Shown: positions 8,619 to 19,231, counted from the stretch's first letter. The stretch is 64,000 nucleotides of DNA from Candidatus Krumholzibacteriota bacterium (GCA_024275485.1 JAJRZA010000017.1:1-64000), one strand, 5' to 3'. The notes: a model not told the origin generated them from the letters alone. Numbers and translations: made by a program.

Positions 8619-10799
8619 ATGCGATATGTATTGGCTTTGATTTGTTTTTTCCTCATGCCAGGCATGATTGCGGCCAAAACTCCATCGTTTAAATCCACTC
8701 TCCCAGCCAAAGACAATTCTCTTTTTCTTCAGACGGATTCTGTTGCTGAAATTGATGGTGACACACTGGAAAACCCCGTGGATATTCCATCGATCCCCAC
8801 TCTATTTGAAGGCTCCACAGTTGGTTACAATGATGACTATGATGCCAGCTGCCCAGGTGATAATTCAGTCGCCCCAGATTTTGTCTTTCGCTTGAATTTG
8901 ACTCAGAACATGAGTTTGATTTTGGATCTATGTGGCTCTTCATTCGACACCAAAATTTACATTATGAACAAATCCCGAGAAGTTCTCCACTGTAATGATG
9001 ATTTCTATTTCGATGATGAGTGTGGCTTTTACACTTCAAAATTGACCACGGACCTTTTATTTGCCGACCAAACTTATTTTGTCATTGTAGATGGTCATGG
9101 TAATCAGTCAGGAAATTTTGTCCTCGATATTTCGGCCCAGGCTCCTTTTCTCAATGTTGATTGTGCTTTTGATGATACATGGTGGGCATTTGATGAAGGA
9201 GAGCCTCCTTTAAACCCGGACTATGTTGATGACTTCAATGGTAGCTGTAGCACTGCGGTCTATTTTGATGGCCAGCAATACAATGCAATGTCATTTCACG
9301 GGCAAACAGGCTGGATGGAAGAGGGCCGCCGAGACACCGATTGGTTTTACCTGGATACCACCGGAACAGAGGAGACTGAACTTACCTTCAGGGCAACTTA
9401 CCCAACAAACCTATTTCTAATGGAGATGGATGCTGATTGTGACGATCTGTATGTCGAACAAATACACTTTTCCCAAAGCTGTGAGCCAGTCACCATTATT
9501 CTGGAAAATGAAAGCTATTTCCAGCACTGGATGTTTGTTGTCGCCCCCTACTCCTTCTCACCTTTTGACCAAAGTATTTGGGGCTACGATTATCTCCTTG
9601 AAACTTCCGGAACAATCAGGCGTAGTTTGGATACCAGCGCCGACAAAGGAAGGGGGTGTCCTTTGTTTCCTGCAGGTAGCTGGTCTTTGTCAGCTAACCT
9701 TGATCTCATGTCAAACGACTATCAGGCGGATCAACTTGGTTGTCTGGAAAATATTGCCACGAATGGTGAGGATGCCGTCGTTGAAATTTACCTGGAAGCG
9801 GGGCATGAAGTATGGGGCTTTTTTCGTCCTCGGTGGTATAACTTCCCAAATCAGTCAATGCCAGTTGTTGATGTTGATGACTTGACTTCCCTCTACCTCG
9901 TGGATGATCTCCGCCTTGGGGCTGAAAACTGCATCCTGAGCGCATCAAGCTTTGATGAATATTTTTCAGCTACCGTAGAGGAATCCGGCTTCTATTATTT
10001 TGTTCTCGATTCGGGCAACAATGCAACGACTGGATCTTATTTCAGGTTCGTAAACGAATCAGAAATTCCAATGCCACCACCTGACAGTATCTGCGATGGC
10101 GCCGAAAACATTGGTCCAGGAAATCACGCGATTCTTGGTGATTTAACTTATTCCCAAAACTCCTATGACCCGGATTACCTTTGTGGAGGTGGTACACCCC
10201 GTAACCACGCCATTGGTGACACCGGACGCGATATTGCCTATCGCCTGGATTTCATGGCAGGCCAGGTGTTGGATTTTCATATGTAAGGTGTGGAAGATTG
10301 GAACGAAGCCCTCTATCTGATTGGTGATTGTGAAGATCCCGCAGGCTCATGTCTTGCAGTAAGCTGGCCCGAAGGAGACGGTGTTCGACTGCATTACCAA
10401 GCTCCCAAGGCTCACTCGGCCTGGTTGATTTGCGATAGCTGGGGAGTGGGGGATCGTGAATTTAATTTGACCGGATCCCTTGAATCTTCAACTGAAGAAT
10501 CTCTCCTCCAGAAAAAGAGTTTGTCTTCAAATACCCTGTCATGCAGTCCCAACCCATTCAATCCGCGCACTCGGATATCCTTCGCCCTGGACCAGCCAAA
10601 AACAACCAGACTGGAAATATTCGGTATTGACGGCCGACGGGTCAAGGTTCTCTATGAAGGATCTCTTGGTGTGGGGAAACACACCTATGAGTGGGATGGG
10701 ACCGATCAAACTGGTCGAGAATCTGCAGCTGGAACTTACATTTGTCAACTTACAGCCTCAGGGGACTTATCTCAGATCAGGGTTGTTTTATTAAAGTAA
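8619..10799 (+). pseudogene. Secreted multidomain protein with PPC-like and FlgD-like C-terminal domains, interrupted by TAA
   Basis: The frame spans 726 residues but has TAA at 10284-10286 (codon 556); both sides read as one protein (...QVLDFHM, stop, GVEDWNEALYL...). A signal peptide opens it (MRYVLALICFFLMPGMIAA). Two or three beta-sandwich repeats with Asp-rich loops (YNDDYDASCPGDNS, CNDDFYFDDECG, YFVIVDG) resemble the bacterial pre-peptidase C-terminal domain. The last 85 residues are a FlgD-like/T9SS-type sorting domain: CSPNPFNPRTRISFAL, an IFGIDGRRVKVL strand, EWDGTDQTGR, and a hydrophobic tail. The full protein would be exported to the surface. The stop would remove the sorting domain. 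A TAA cannot be selenocysteine, so mutation or sequencing error is likely. Confidence 0.75.
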
Positions 10800-10971
10800 A
10801 TAGCCGCCTGGGTTCTCAAACAGAAACTACACCACCCTCAGGAAACCCTTTACCGTTGATTGGTTTTTTTGGTGGAAGTAAACCCCCGGAGTGTTAAACG
10901 AGGTGAAAATTGCATGTCGATGGGCGGTTTGTTCCGCAGGATTCGAAGTTGACTGGAATTTAGCAGTTCGG

Positions 10972-13900
10972 ATGTTCCTGCCCGCTGCTTTCGTGTCAGT
11001 TCTGTTCTGGGGAGCCGGATGTTCCGACCTGAAATTTCCAGGTGATTCCGATTCCCTAAATCTTGAACGTATCAGCCTTTCGGCGGAAATGATCGACCCG
11101 TTGACCGGGGCCGAGAAGCGCCTGTCCCGGTCAGACAAAGAGTTTTTTCCACAAGCTGAAATCCTGGAACAATACAGCTATTTTTCACACGCCATCAATG
11201 ACCTGCATTCCTCTGCCCCCATGGACAGCTTTCTTTCCATCTGGAGCCATGACCCCCAAAACCTCCTGTGGATCGATCTGGCTCTGCGCAACCGAAGAAC
11301 CCTGAAGAAGAACCCCATTTTCGATGAAATAATTTCCCGGCCCTCGATCAGCGATACCACCACTGCCGTAGGTTGTTTTTTCATGGGCTATAAAAACTAT
11401 CGGCGCCAATCCGGTGGCTGGTGGTGGCAAAAGGCCGAACAGAAGAGAGCTGAACTGGCTCCTTTTCAACAAATCTGGCTGGACCGGTGGCTGGCCATTA
11501 TCGATCGTGCAGAGCTGCGACCCGATGATGGGGTTCGTCGGTTGATACCCTTGCTGGAGTCGGCCCACACCATGGGGGGCCCCAGGCTGGAATTCGTTTT
11601 GTGGGTTTCCATCACCAATTGCCTGATGGGAGGGGATCATCTGGATGATGCCCTGCACACCGTGGAGATAGCCCGAAAACTGGCTCGTCAATTGGGTGGT
11701 CCATACCTGGAAACTCTGGCAGAATTCTGGTTGGGCCGGGTTTTCCTGGCCAGAGAAAACCTGGAAGATGCAGGGAATCAATTTCGCAAAGCGGCCCTAC
11801 TGTCCGAACAAAATGGTTACAACTGGATGCACAAGGTCAGTCGCAACCAGTTGGCCAAGGTCTACGACATGCTGGGCAACTACTCTGGAGTATTGGAACT
11901 GGACAGGGCCAACCTGGCGCTGGCTGTGGCCACAGAGGATTCCCTGAATATTCCAATCATCCTCATGAATATCGCCCATGCCCACCGGGCCCTGGGGCAG
12001 CTCGATTCTTGTCGAATAGTTCAAGATGAAGCTATCCGTTGTGTGCGGCGATATCCCAACCCCACCATTGTGGCCCGGCTTCCCATGATGCTGGCGGAGT
12101 ATTATGCCCAGGTGGGCCAGTACGCCCAGATGGATTCCCTGTTGAATGTTGCCCTGGACAACCCAACCAATATGCTGGTGGCCGAAGAAACGGTGAAACT
12201 GCATATGGAGTTGATCCAGGGTGGCTTGCGTCAGGGAAGGCCTGACCTGGTGCACCGCTCCATTGTCCAGGTCGATTCCCTGCGGAACCTGGCTTTGGCC
12301 AAGGGCGAACAGATTGCTGTTAACTACCAGGATGATTTGTTGTTTGCAGATTTCTACACCCAGCAAAATGAATACCAAATGGCCCAGACCCATTGGCAGA
12401 GGGCAAAGGAAACCCTGGCCGATTCCGACTCTCCTGAGGCTCGATGGAAGCTATTGCGCAGCAAAGGGTTATTAGCTCGCCAACGTGGTGACTCAGCATC
12501 GGCACTGGCTGCCTTCAAAGCGGGATTGCAGGCCATTGAAGGAATTGAGAACCCCGAATTGCAGGCGGAAGGTTCGTATCTGCTGGGTTCCGCCCTGCTG
12601 GATGAAGGTAAATTTGAAGAGGCCCTTGATTTGTTTCCGGCCAGAGGCCAACAGTCCGAGTTTGGTGGGAATTTCCGAACCAGACTGGCCTCACAGATTT
12701 TCCGCGGGGTGACCTATTTGCGAGCTCAGGAGTTTTCCACTGCGGCTGTGGAGTTGGAAAAAGCCCTGGCCATGTGTTCGGAATGGTCACCAATGGATCT
12801 GGTGGTTCGAACCCATCTGGAATTGGGCCGGGCTCAGTTTTTCCTCGGCCAGTTTCCTGATGCATCTGAACACTTGCACCTGGCCTGGAAAATATTATTG
12901 AACTCCAGGGAAACAATTGAGAGTTCTCCTGGGGAGAGGTTTCACGGAAATCTCTACCGGGAAACAGCCGAAGCAATCATCCATCTTTATTTGGCCCGAC
13001 CCGAAACAGCCCCTGACCGAAACACCGCCCGGGCGACACTGGATCTTTACTGTCATTTGTTTGAATCCGGGCAACCGGGCTTTGGAAGCCGGTCGGGGAA
13101 AAATTGGACCGCCGGGCAACTGGTGTTTTTTATGGGTGAAAATGAAAGTTACCGCTGGGCAATTTCCGAAAACAAGATCCAGGTTTCGATTTTACCCTCA
13201 GCCGAGGATCTGCAAAAACTGATTTCACCGGTCCTATCTGATTTATCCCATGCGGGGCGAAAGGTGTCCGGGGACTCCGCAGCCAGATTGGGCGAAACCC
13301 TTCTGGCCGGAACCGAAACGGCATGGTCTCCTGATCAAACTCTGTTTCTGGTATGCGATGGTTTGCTGGGAAGTGTTCCCTGGGCCGCTTTGCCTTTACC
13401 GGCTTCTTACGGACCCGGCCAGGGGAACCTGGCCCTGGATTTCGGGACCATCGTTTACAAAATGAGACCTTCAAACGACCATGATCCGGCTCCAGAGTTG
13501 AACCGGAGTGCTCCGCCTGGACAACTGCTTGCCGTTGGGGCCAACGCAGGGTCAAACACAAGAATGCGAAAACTGACCCATGCCGAAGAAGAGGCCGAGG
13601 CAATCTGTTCCCTTTGGCAGGCAGACTCCTGCACTGTTTTAGTCGGCGAACAGGCATCCTGGGCGACTTTGAAGAACATGAATTTGAATTCTTTTTCGGT
13701 CATCCACCTGGCCAGCCATGCCCGGGTTTTCAAGGGATTGCCCAAGCAATCCTATTTGGTCCTGTCGGGAGCAAGAGGGCAGGAGCATTTCACCGCCGGG
13801 GCCGTGGCTGATTTGAGTTTGCGGGCCGATCTGGTTTACCTTTCCAGTTGCGAGGCGGCCACTTCCGCTGGTGGCTCGGTCGTTGGTGGATTTGTGCAGG

Positions 13901-14112
13901 CTTTTCTGGATGCCGGTGCCGGTTCGGTCATTGCTTCAAGTCTGGAGGTGGACGACCAGGCCTCGCGTTTCCTGGCCGAAAGGGTTTACCATTATTGGCT
14001 CACCGGAAATCCAATAGCGGATGCGTTGCGGCTGGGACAGAAGGATTTGGTCCAGGAATCACGTTCCTGGAGCCATCCTTTTTACTGGGCATTTTATCGG
14101 ATTTATCAATAG
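10972..14112 (+). CDS. TPR-CHAT protease lipoprotein
   Basis: About 1046 residues from the ATG at 10972; GTG codons at 10891 and 10903 in the same frame are alternatives. The N-terminus has a hydrophobic stretch ending in FWGAGC-SD, a lipobox-like site, so the protein is probably exported and lipid-anchored. The middle (about 200-650) is a run of TPR helices. The last 250 residues are a CHAT (caspase-like, clan CD) domain with both catalytic residues: His916 in VIHLASHARV and Cys960 in VYLSSCEAATS, followed by the usual SVIASSLEVDD and NPIADALRLGQ segments. It should therefore be an active cysteine protease. The sigma factor and anti-sigma genes follow on the same strand, which suggests a signalling role. 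Confidence 0.88.
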   Translation: MFLPAAFVSVLFWGAGCSDLKFPGDSDSLNLERISLSAEMIDPLTGAEKRLSRSDKEFFPQAEILEQYSYFSHAINDLHSSAPMDSFLSIWSHDPQNLLWIDLALRNRRTLKKNPIFDEIISRPSISDTTTAVGCFFMGYKNYRRQSGGWWWQKAEQKRAELAPFQQIWLDRWLAIIDRAELRPDDGVRRLIPLLESAHTMGGPRLEFVLWVSITNCLMGGDHLDDALHTVEIARKLARQLGGPYLETLAEFWLGRVFLARENLEDAGNQFRKAALLSEQNGYNWMHKVSRNQLAKVYDMLGNYSGVLELDRANLALAVATEDSLNIPIILMNIAHAHRALGQLDSCRIVQDEAIRCVRRYPNPTIVARLPMMLAEYYAQVGQYAQMDSLLNVALDNPTNMLVAEETVKLHMELIQGGLRQGRPDLVHRSIVQVDSLRNLALAKGEQIAVNYQDDLLFADFYTQQNEYQMAQTHWQRAKETLADSDSPEARWKLLRSKGLLARQRGDSASALAAFKAGLQAIEGIENPELQAEGSYLLGSALLDEGKFEEALDLFPARGQQSEFGGNFRTRLASQIFRGVTYLRAQEFSTAAVELEKALAMCSEWSPMDLVVRTHLELGRAQFFLGQFPDASEHLHLAWKILLNSRETIESSPGERFHGNLYRETAEAIIHLYLARPETAPDRNTARATLDLYCHLFESGQPGFGSRSGKNWTAGQLVFFMGENESYRWAISENKIQVSILPSAEDLQKLISPVLSDLSHAGRKVSGDSAARLGETLLAGTETAWSPDQTLFLVCDGLLGSVPWAALPLPASYGPGQGNLALDFGTIVYKMRPSNDHDPAPELNRSAPPGQLLAVGANAGSNTRMRKLTHAEEEAEAICSLWQADSCTVLVGEQASWATLKNMNLNSFSVIHLASHARVFKGLPKQSYLVLSGARGQEHFTAGAVADLSLRADLVYLSSCEAATSAGGSVVGGFVQAFLDAGAGSVIASSLEVDDQASRFLAERVYHYWLTGNPIADALRLGQKDLVQESRSWSHPFYWAFYRIYQ

Positions 14113-14145
14113 CAGAATTACGATTTTCCATTCCAAAATATGTAT

Positions 14146-14173
14146 TTGAGAACAATCAATAAAACTGTAATAT
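14146..14173 (+). promoter_or_regulatory. Predicted promoter for the sigma/anti-sigma pair
   Basis: TTGAGA at 14146-14151 and TAATAT at 14168-14173 with a 16-bp spacer, 48 bp before the sigma-factor ATG. It would let the pair be transcribed apart from the CHAT gene. Pattern match only; an ECF-type promoter recognised by its own sigma was not identified. Confidence 0.4.
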
Positions 14174-14220
14174 CATTTCAAGAATGGTACCACACCCAAA
14201 CACCAACGCACTTGAAAGTC

Positions 14221-14871
14221 ATGTCCGAAAACACCAAAAATCCAAAAACCGCCCATCTGGTCCAACTGATGCAGCAATACGGAAATGGCAATGACCAGGC
14301 CGGCGAAGAACTGTGCGATATTTTGATGCCTGGTTTGCGCCGCACCATCATTGGTTTTCTGGGACACGATGATGCTAATATTGACGATTTGATGCAGGAT
14401 TCTTTCATAGCCCTGCTGCACTATCTGCGCATCGGGGGCAATGTCCCCGATGATCCGGTGCCTTTTGTTTCCACCATTATTAGAAACCGTTGTCGAAACC
14501 TGTGCCGGTGGCGCAAAGTTAGGCCTCACCTTAACCTGGATGATATTCAGCAATGGTATGCTGCTCCTGATCACAGCCCTTTGGACCTTCTGGTCGAGGG
14601 AGAACTATTGAGCATTCTTCAAGAAGGTCTCAACAGCCTGGGTCCTTCCTGTTCCCGTCTATTGAATGATATTTATCTGAAAAAACGCAGCATGAATCAG
14701 TTGCGCCAGGAATTAGGACTGTCCACTGTCCAGGCGGTTTATTATCGACGAAACCAATGTCTCGACCGGTTAAAAAAGTTTTTTAAAATAACCGAGCTGA
14801 GTTGTCCAGATCATGGGAAAACCAAGTCTCGCCGAAAATCGGGCATTAAAGGGGCAAAAAATGCCAAATAA
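14221..14871 (+). CDS. ECF-type RNA polymerase sigma factor
   Basis: About 216 residues from the ATG at 14221 (MSENTKNPK). Region 2 shows the ECF pattern: a helix with DDANIDDLMQDSFIALLHYL, then PFVSTIIRNRCRNLCRWRK. A linker leads to region 4, with LNSLGPSCSRLLNDIYLKKRS and a helix-turn-helix (MNQLRQELGLSTVQAVYYRR), and a basic tail. An in-frame ATG at 14140 would overlap the promoter and is less likely. The gene follows the CHAT protease by about 108 bp and overlaps the anti-sigma gene by 11 bp, so the two are translationally linked. The regulon is unknown. Confidence 0.88.
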   Translation: MSENTKNPKTAHLVQLMQQYGNGNDQAGEELCDILMPGLRRTIIGFLGHDDANIDDLMQDSFIALLHYLRIGGNVPDDPVPFVSTIIRNRCRNLCRWRKVRPHLNLDDIQQWYAAPDHSPLDLLVEGELLSILQEGLNSLGPSCSRLLNDIYLKKRSMNQLRQELGLSTVQAVYYRRNQCLDRLKKFFKITELSCPDHGKTKSRRKSGIKGAKNAK

Positions 14872-15643
14872 GCCAAGGAAACCAATTGCCGATGGAACCT
14901 GGGAATGCATTGACCCTTCTGTAGGTCAAAATGTCTGGCAACTAAAACTACCCGATCTCGGTGCGGAACAAATCCACATCCTGCAGGCCCATTTGGGTTT
15001 GTGCGATGCGTGTCGATTTGACCAGGCTCTGGAAAAAACAGTCGAATCCGGATTGAACAAGGGAGACCTGACTCTTCCGGAAATCAGCATTGTCCACCGA
15101 AGAGATCAGCAGTGGTGGCAAAATCCGGCCTGGGCTGGTTTCGCGGGAGCGGGGCTGGTCGCTGCCTGCATAACTCTTCTGATGGTCTTGCCTCCCCGGG
15201 CAGAAGGGGATTTGGTTCAGGTGCGTGGGGAATGCCTGGATACGGGCTTCAACAGACCGATGGAAGGAGAAGTGGTTTCCACTGGCGGATCCCGTTTGTC
15301 CTGGAAGCCCATTGAAGGTGCGGGAAGCTACCAGATCCAGGTCACGGAAAATGATGGTCCTTTCACCTGGATGGGCACCACAAACAGAACTGAAATTGAC
15401 CTTCCTGTTCTGGAACCCAAAGAGGGAGACCAGAAGTACAGGGCCATTCTCCAGACAATTCCCGCTGATCTGGTTACTCCCGGCAGCATCAGTGTTTCTT
15501 TCCGTGCAGGCCATCGCAGTGAAGTTCTTTGGGACCGATTGAGCAAGGCGCCTCTTTGGGTTCTCTTGTTCGGCTTGGCGGGATTACCCCTGCTGGGTTT
15601 CAGTGCCCGACGGATTCTGATACGAAAGGCCCCGAGCATCTGA
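14861..15643 (+). CDS. Membrane-bound zinc-finger anti-sigma factor
   Basis: About 260 residues from the ATG at 14861, preceded by AAGGGG. The cytoplasmic N-terminus carries H-x3-C-x2-C (HLGLCDAC), the zinc anti-sigma motif. One membrane segment follows near residues 88-112 (AGFAGAGLVAACITLLMVL). Next comes a fibronectin- or Ig-like domain (RLSWKPIEGAGSYQIQVTEND) outside the inner membrane, and a second membrane helix near the C-terminus (LWVLLFGLAGLPLLGF). It should bind the sigma factor encoded by the overlapping upstream gene and release it on a signal. The outer domain is a possible target of the neighbouring CHAT protease; that last point is inference. Confidence 0.82.
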   Translation: MPNKPRKPIADGTWECIDPSVGQNVWQLKLPDLGAEQIHILQAHLGLCDACRFDQALEKTVESGLNKGDLTLPEISIVHRRDQQWWQNPAWAGFAGAGLVAACITLLMVLPPRAEGDLVQVRGECLDTGFNRPMEGEVVSTGGSRLSWKPIEGAGSYQIQVTENDGPFTWMGTTNRTEIDLPVLEPKEGDQKYRAILQTIPADLVTPGSISVSFRAGHRSEVLWDRLSKAPLWVLLFGLAGLPLLGFSARRILIRKAPSI

Positions 15644-15658
15644 ATTCTGCCCGGGGCC
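15628..15658. terminator. GC-rich hairpin between convergent genes
   Basis: GGCCCCG at 15628-15634 pairs with CGGGGCC at 15652-15658 around a 17-base loop, spanning the anti-sigma stop codon and facing the convergent secreted-protein gene. No T-run follows on either strand, so it may be a weak bidirectional terminator or RNA-stabilising hairpin. Confidence 0.4.
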
Positions 15659-15686
15659 CATTCCGATATTCGGCTAACCAATCATA

Positions 15687-18600
15687 TCATTTGACCATCA
15701 GCAACTTTTTGATAATAACATCATCCCCTTGGCGCAACCTGTAGAAATAAACTCCCGAAGCCACCGGGCTGCCGCTCTGGTCATCTCCACTCCAGACAGC
15801 TTTTCCAGCACCAGCGAGGCGCGCTTCATCAACCAGGGTCCGCACCAGTTCGCCACGCAGGTTGTAAACCTTCAAGCTCAGATGTCCATCTTTGGGCAAC
15901 GAATAATCAATGGTAGTCGACGGATTGAAGGGATTCGGATAAGCGATGGCCGAAAGTCCCAATCGTTCGGGAACAGGACTCATGTCCACTACCGGAATGC
16001 CATATCCAATGAAGGGCCCGGCCAGATGCATCAGGACCAGACTCCGGAGGGACAAGCCGTCACCATTGAACCCGGCCGGTTGCATGATCCTCCGAAAATC
16101 GTATGGCATGGAGAAGGACAACGTCTGGTTTGGTCCGGTGAACGCGGTCAATGCTGAATAGGGATACTGTCCACCTTGACCATCAACCCCGGCGAATTCT
16201 CCTATCCTGACTGCGCCAGGCAGTGGTAAAACGGCATTGATGGGATTGGAACCGGGGCAAAAGCCGCTCACGATCCAATTTTCAATAGACCCCAGATACC
16301 CAGGTTGCATGGGATCGATCAGAACTTCAGGATATACCATATCCTGGATCAGAGGTGCCAGATCGTCGGCCTCGTGTTGCACACCCAGGTAATCATTCAG
16401 AATGGTTCTTCCCACGGATGAATAGTTCAAAGTTGAATGTACCTTGTTGCCACTGACAAACAGACCCCGATTCTCATTCTCTTCCAGCCATTGGATCAGA
16501 AGCGGGATTTCCCCAGCCAAATCGAAACCCAATATGTGCAGGTCTGTACTTCCGCTGAAGTAGAAAATGGCGTCGTATCCCGACAGGATTTCCACTGTCG
16601 AGTCCCAGGAAAGGGTGCGCTGACTTATCCGAGACGATCGCCGATACAAATCAAAGCCCTCATGAAGATTCCAGGCCTGGGCTTGATTCAAATCGTGGCG
16701 CAAAGCTTCGGTATAGTCGGCTTCACCACTGTCGTCCCATATGAGGATTTTTGGATGCTCAAAATCCGCGCCAACACTGGGCAGGGCCCGAACAATGAAA
16801 CTCTCATTGTAGTTTTCCAGGCCCGGTTGCTGGGAATTGGCACCCCAGGGGTTCTCGGAGAACCCGGTCGTATCGGCTGGGACTATGACTGCCTCCAGGG
16901 AGCCGCCTGACGTTGTTTGGGTAGCGGAAAAATAATAGTGAATGATATCGCCCGGATAGAAAAACCCGGTATCCGGCAGGTCAAAATGGAAGATATTTTC
17001 AATGTCTCCTTCAAACCCTTCCATGTAGCCGGAATTGGGCAACCCGGAAGAACGGGCGGCATCGAAAACTGGATTGGGAATCAGGCGGTAATATATTCTG
17101 GGTGTAAGGAGTTCTTCCCCCTCGCCTTGAGTAAAAATCGCCATCTTGATGGTATCGACGGCTTCAAAATCATCTCCGGAATTATTCACGCCCCGGTTTG
17201 AATCGAAGCGAACGCTGTTGGTTTCCAGGTTATCCGGGTCCAGGATACCTGATTCCGGGAAAGAATCACCTGCCAGGTCAATATTATTCAGGATGATGTC
17301 TGGTCCATATGGTTCGATGGCGGTTACGCGGACATTATCGAAATAGGGGGCGGGTGTTCCGTTTTCTCCCAACTCCCACCACCAGGCCAGCTGGATTAAC
17401 ATAAGGCGAACCTGGACATGCCTGGGGTTTTCCACCAGGTAATTATTCAAGTTCCCAACAATCCTTTTGTAATTTGGGCCTCCATAATAAACAAAGCTTT
17501 CACCTTCCCAGAACTCTTGCGAAATATCTGCCGGATCGGGACTGGATGTTGACCGCACCTGCCAAGAGTAAAACATCTGAGATGAATCCGTATTCAATTG
17601 TTCGTGGGTATAGGCACCAAATTCCAACAGGCCGCTTTGGGCAGTTTCCGGCCAAGGCATTACTGGTGAATCAACCGCATTTCGGAGGCCGCCCATGGAG
17701 CCGGGTAACGGCAGCAATCCTCCTCTTGGATTGACAATATACCCACCAGGACCATAGCACCAGTCAATGCACAAGGAGCCGCCCGTCCCGGGGACAACGA
17801 TTCCATCATCAATAAAACAGACCTGGGGTGAGTAGTTGGTTTTGCAATCATCCAGGTCATCCAAGTTGGATCGAATTTGGCTGAAATCGCCGTGCCCATG
17901 AAGGTCCACTGCAACCCAGTTCCCCAGTTCTCCGGATTGAAAATCATCAAAGGTGTAACCGCTTCCGTTGTCCACATGAACCGAAATGTCGTCAATCTGA
18001 CAAGCACCGGCCCCGCTGAAAAGACAGTCTTCATCCGACCAGGCCCCATCGGAAACCACCTGGAACCGCAACTCAATTTCGTTGGCCTCAGCTCCTGAAT
18101 AATCTCCCGCCAGTATGTGGATTTCCCAGGCAAGGTGCTGGTTGGTAAAAGTTCCGTCATATTCGGCGATCACTTCGAATTCGGGGAGCATACCTGGTTG
18201 GCGGCGAAGGACTTTCAGGAAATCATAACCAGGCTCAAGATCGATGTTGAGCCAGGCATCGATCAATACAATACTGGGTGCGGCAGGATCCTCCACTTCG
18301 AAAGTCCAAACCAGAGGATCATTATAATTGTTGCCGTAGCCGCCTTCAGGATCGATTTCCGAGCAGGCTTCATATTCCATCGAACCACACCAGACAGCCA
18401 GGTTTTCGGCACCGTGACCGGCCAACCCATCGGCTTGATAAGAGTCTACATGCCAGTGGTTGCCGCCTTCAGGGATGGTCAGGTCCCGGTGGGTCCAACC
18501 GTTCCAGTCAGGAAGACCAGCCTCGTTCTGGAATTGCCCGTTGAAGGGCGCTCCACTGTCCCAGGGTCCCATTATCAAAATGGAGTCCGGCTGGGCTTTA

Positions 18601-18737
18601 CTTGTGGAAATTGTACCAATGGAAATTGGAGGAATGGGGTTACTGGATTTTATCAGGTCTGGTTGTTTGGCAAGGCCTGGTGCTGACAGCAGAGCCAGAA
18701 CAAAATATATACCGACGAAGAAATGACATGATTTCAT
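15687..18737 (-). CDS. Large secreted protein with FlgD-like C-terminal sorting domain
   Basis: About 1016 residues. The ATG at 18737 is preferred over one at 18800 because AGGGAGA lies just upstream and a signal peptide follows (MKSCHFFVGIYFVLALLSAPGLA). The long middle is beta-rich and Trp/Gly/Asp-rich, with jelly-roll-like stretches in its first half (about 60-300); it may bind carbohydrate or be a peptidase accessory, but no catalytic motif was seen. The last 85 residues are a FlgD/T9SS-type sorting domain: IAYPNPFNPSTTIDYSLP, LKVYNLRGELVRTLVDE, SGDDQSGSPVASGVYFYRL and a KKLLMVK tail. It is likely exported to the cell surface. It is transcribed towards the anti-sigma gene and away from the kinase gene. 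Confidence 0.8.
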   Translation of the reverse strand: MKSCHFFVGIYFVLALLSAPGLAKQPDLIKSSNPIPPISIGTISTSKAQPDSILIMGPWDSGAPFNGQFQNEAGLPDWNGWTHRDLTIPEGGNHWHVDSYQADGLAGHGAENLAVWCGSMEYEACSEIDPEGGYGNNYNDPLVWTFEVEDPAAPSIVLIDAWLNIDLEPGYDFLKVLRRQPGMLPEFEVIAEYDGTFTNQHLAWEIHILAGDYSGAEANEIELRFQVVSDGAWSDEDCLFSGAGACQIDDISVHVDNGSGYTFDDFQSGELGNWVAVDLHGHGDFSQIRSNLDDLDDCKTNYSPQVCFIDDGIVVPGTGGSLCIDWCYGPGGYIVNPRGGLLPLPGSMGGLRNAVDSPVMPWPETAQSGLLEFGAYTHEQLNTDSSQMFYSWQVRSTSSPDPADISQEFWEGESFVYYGGPNYKRIVGNLNNYLVENPRHVQVRLMLIQLAWWWELGENGTPAPYFDNVRVTAIEPYGPDIILNNIDLAGDSFPESGILDPDNLETNSVRFDSNRGVNNSGDDFEAVDTIKMAIFTQGEGEELLTPRIYYRLIPNPVFDAARSSGLPNSGYMEGFEGDIENIFHFDLPDTGFFYPGDIIHYYFSATQTTSGGSLEAVIVPADTTGFSENPWGANSQQPGLENYNESFIVRALPSVGADFEHPKILIWDDSGEADYTEALRHDLNQAQAWNLHEGFDLYRRSSRISQRTLSWDSTVEILSGYDAIFYFSGSTDLHILGFDLAGEIPLLIQWLEENENRGLFVSGNKVHSTLNYSSVGRTILNDYLGVQHEADDLAPLIQDMVYPEVLIDPMQPGYLGSIENWIVSGFCPGSNPINAVLPLPGAVRIGEFAGVDGQGGQYPYSALTAFTGPNQTLSFSMPYDFRRIMQPAGFNGDGLSLRSLVLMHLAGPFIGYGIPVVDMSPVPERLGLSAIAYPNPFNPSTTIDYSLPKDGHLSLKVYNLRGELVRTLVDEARLAGAGKAVWSGDDQSGSPVASGVYFYRLRQGDDVIIKKLLMVK

Positions 18738-18932
18738 TGGTTTCTCCCTTGAAAATTTCCTAGGCGCTTGGCTTGGAGTCGCTTCCATAGAACAGGACAC
18801 CCAGGCATGAAGTGATTAAAAAAATTTATTTCATGAAATTGCAGTTGATAATTTTCCAAAAAAGGATGGTCCACACGGGCCACCCAGCCTCTGATCACAT
18901 TTCACCCTCGAAGAGCAAGATGAAAACCAGAC

Positions 18933-19097
18933 CTATTCCTCTTCAATGACAACCTCGTCATTCTTTCCGTGGAAGGATCTGAACCGGGGCAGATCCTTGC
19001 CAGGCACCAGGGTCGTGATCAGATCAAAGTCTTTAAAAACTGGTATGCTTGTGCGGACCCTGGTCAGCGATGACTTGGCTACCGGGCTTTTTTTATT
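18933..19097 (-). pseudogene. Short protein-like remnant in the gap before the kinase gene
   Basis: Between the two divergent genes (18738-19231) the minus strand is open for 54 codons ending in TAG. It reads like a genuine C-terminus (SIPVFKDFDLITTLVPGKD, then a DEVVIEEE tail), but there is no start codon or ribosome site. It may be the end of a lost gene. Nothing else in this gap is supported apart from the kinase ribosome site AAGGACGG at about 19221. Confidence 0.25.
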
Positions 19098-19231
19098 CTA
19101 TATTGACGAAAACAGGACAAAGAACATCCTAGATATACTTCTTGTCTTTAATGATGAATTGTGGTGTCTGCGGTACAAAAGATGGGCTGGGAAGGAAACA
19201 ATTTCTGAGCCCCTAAATCAAAGGACGGAAC

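Noticed and set aside
10284-10286. TAA in the secreted protein as recoding
   Set aside because: No known bacterial recoding of TAA, and the position has no Cys in the family pattern.
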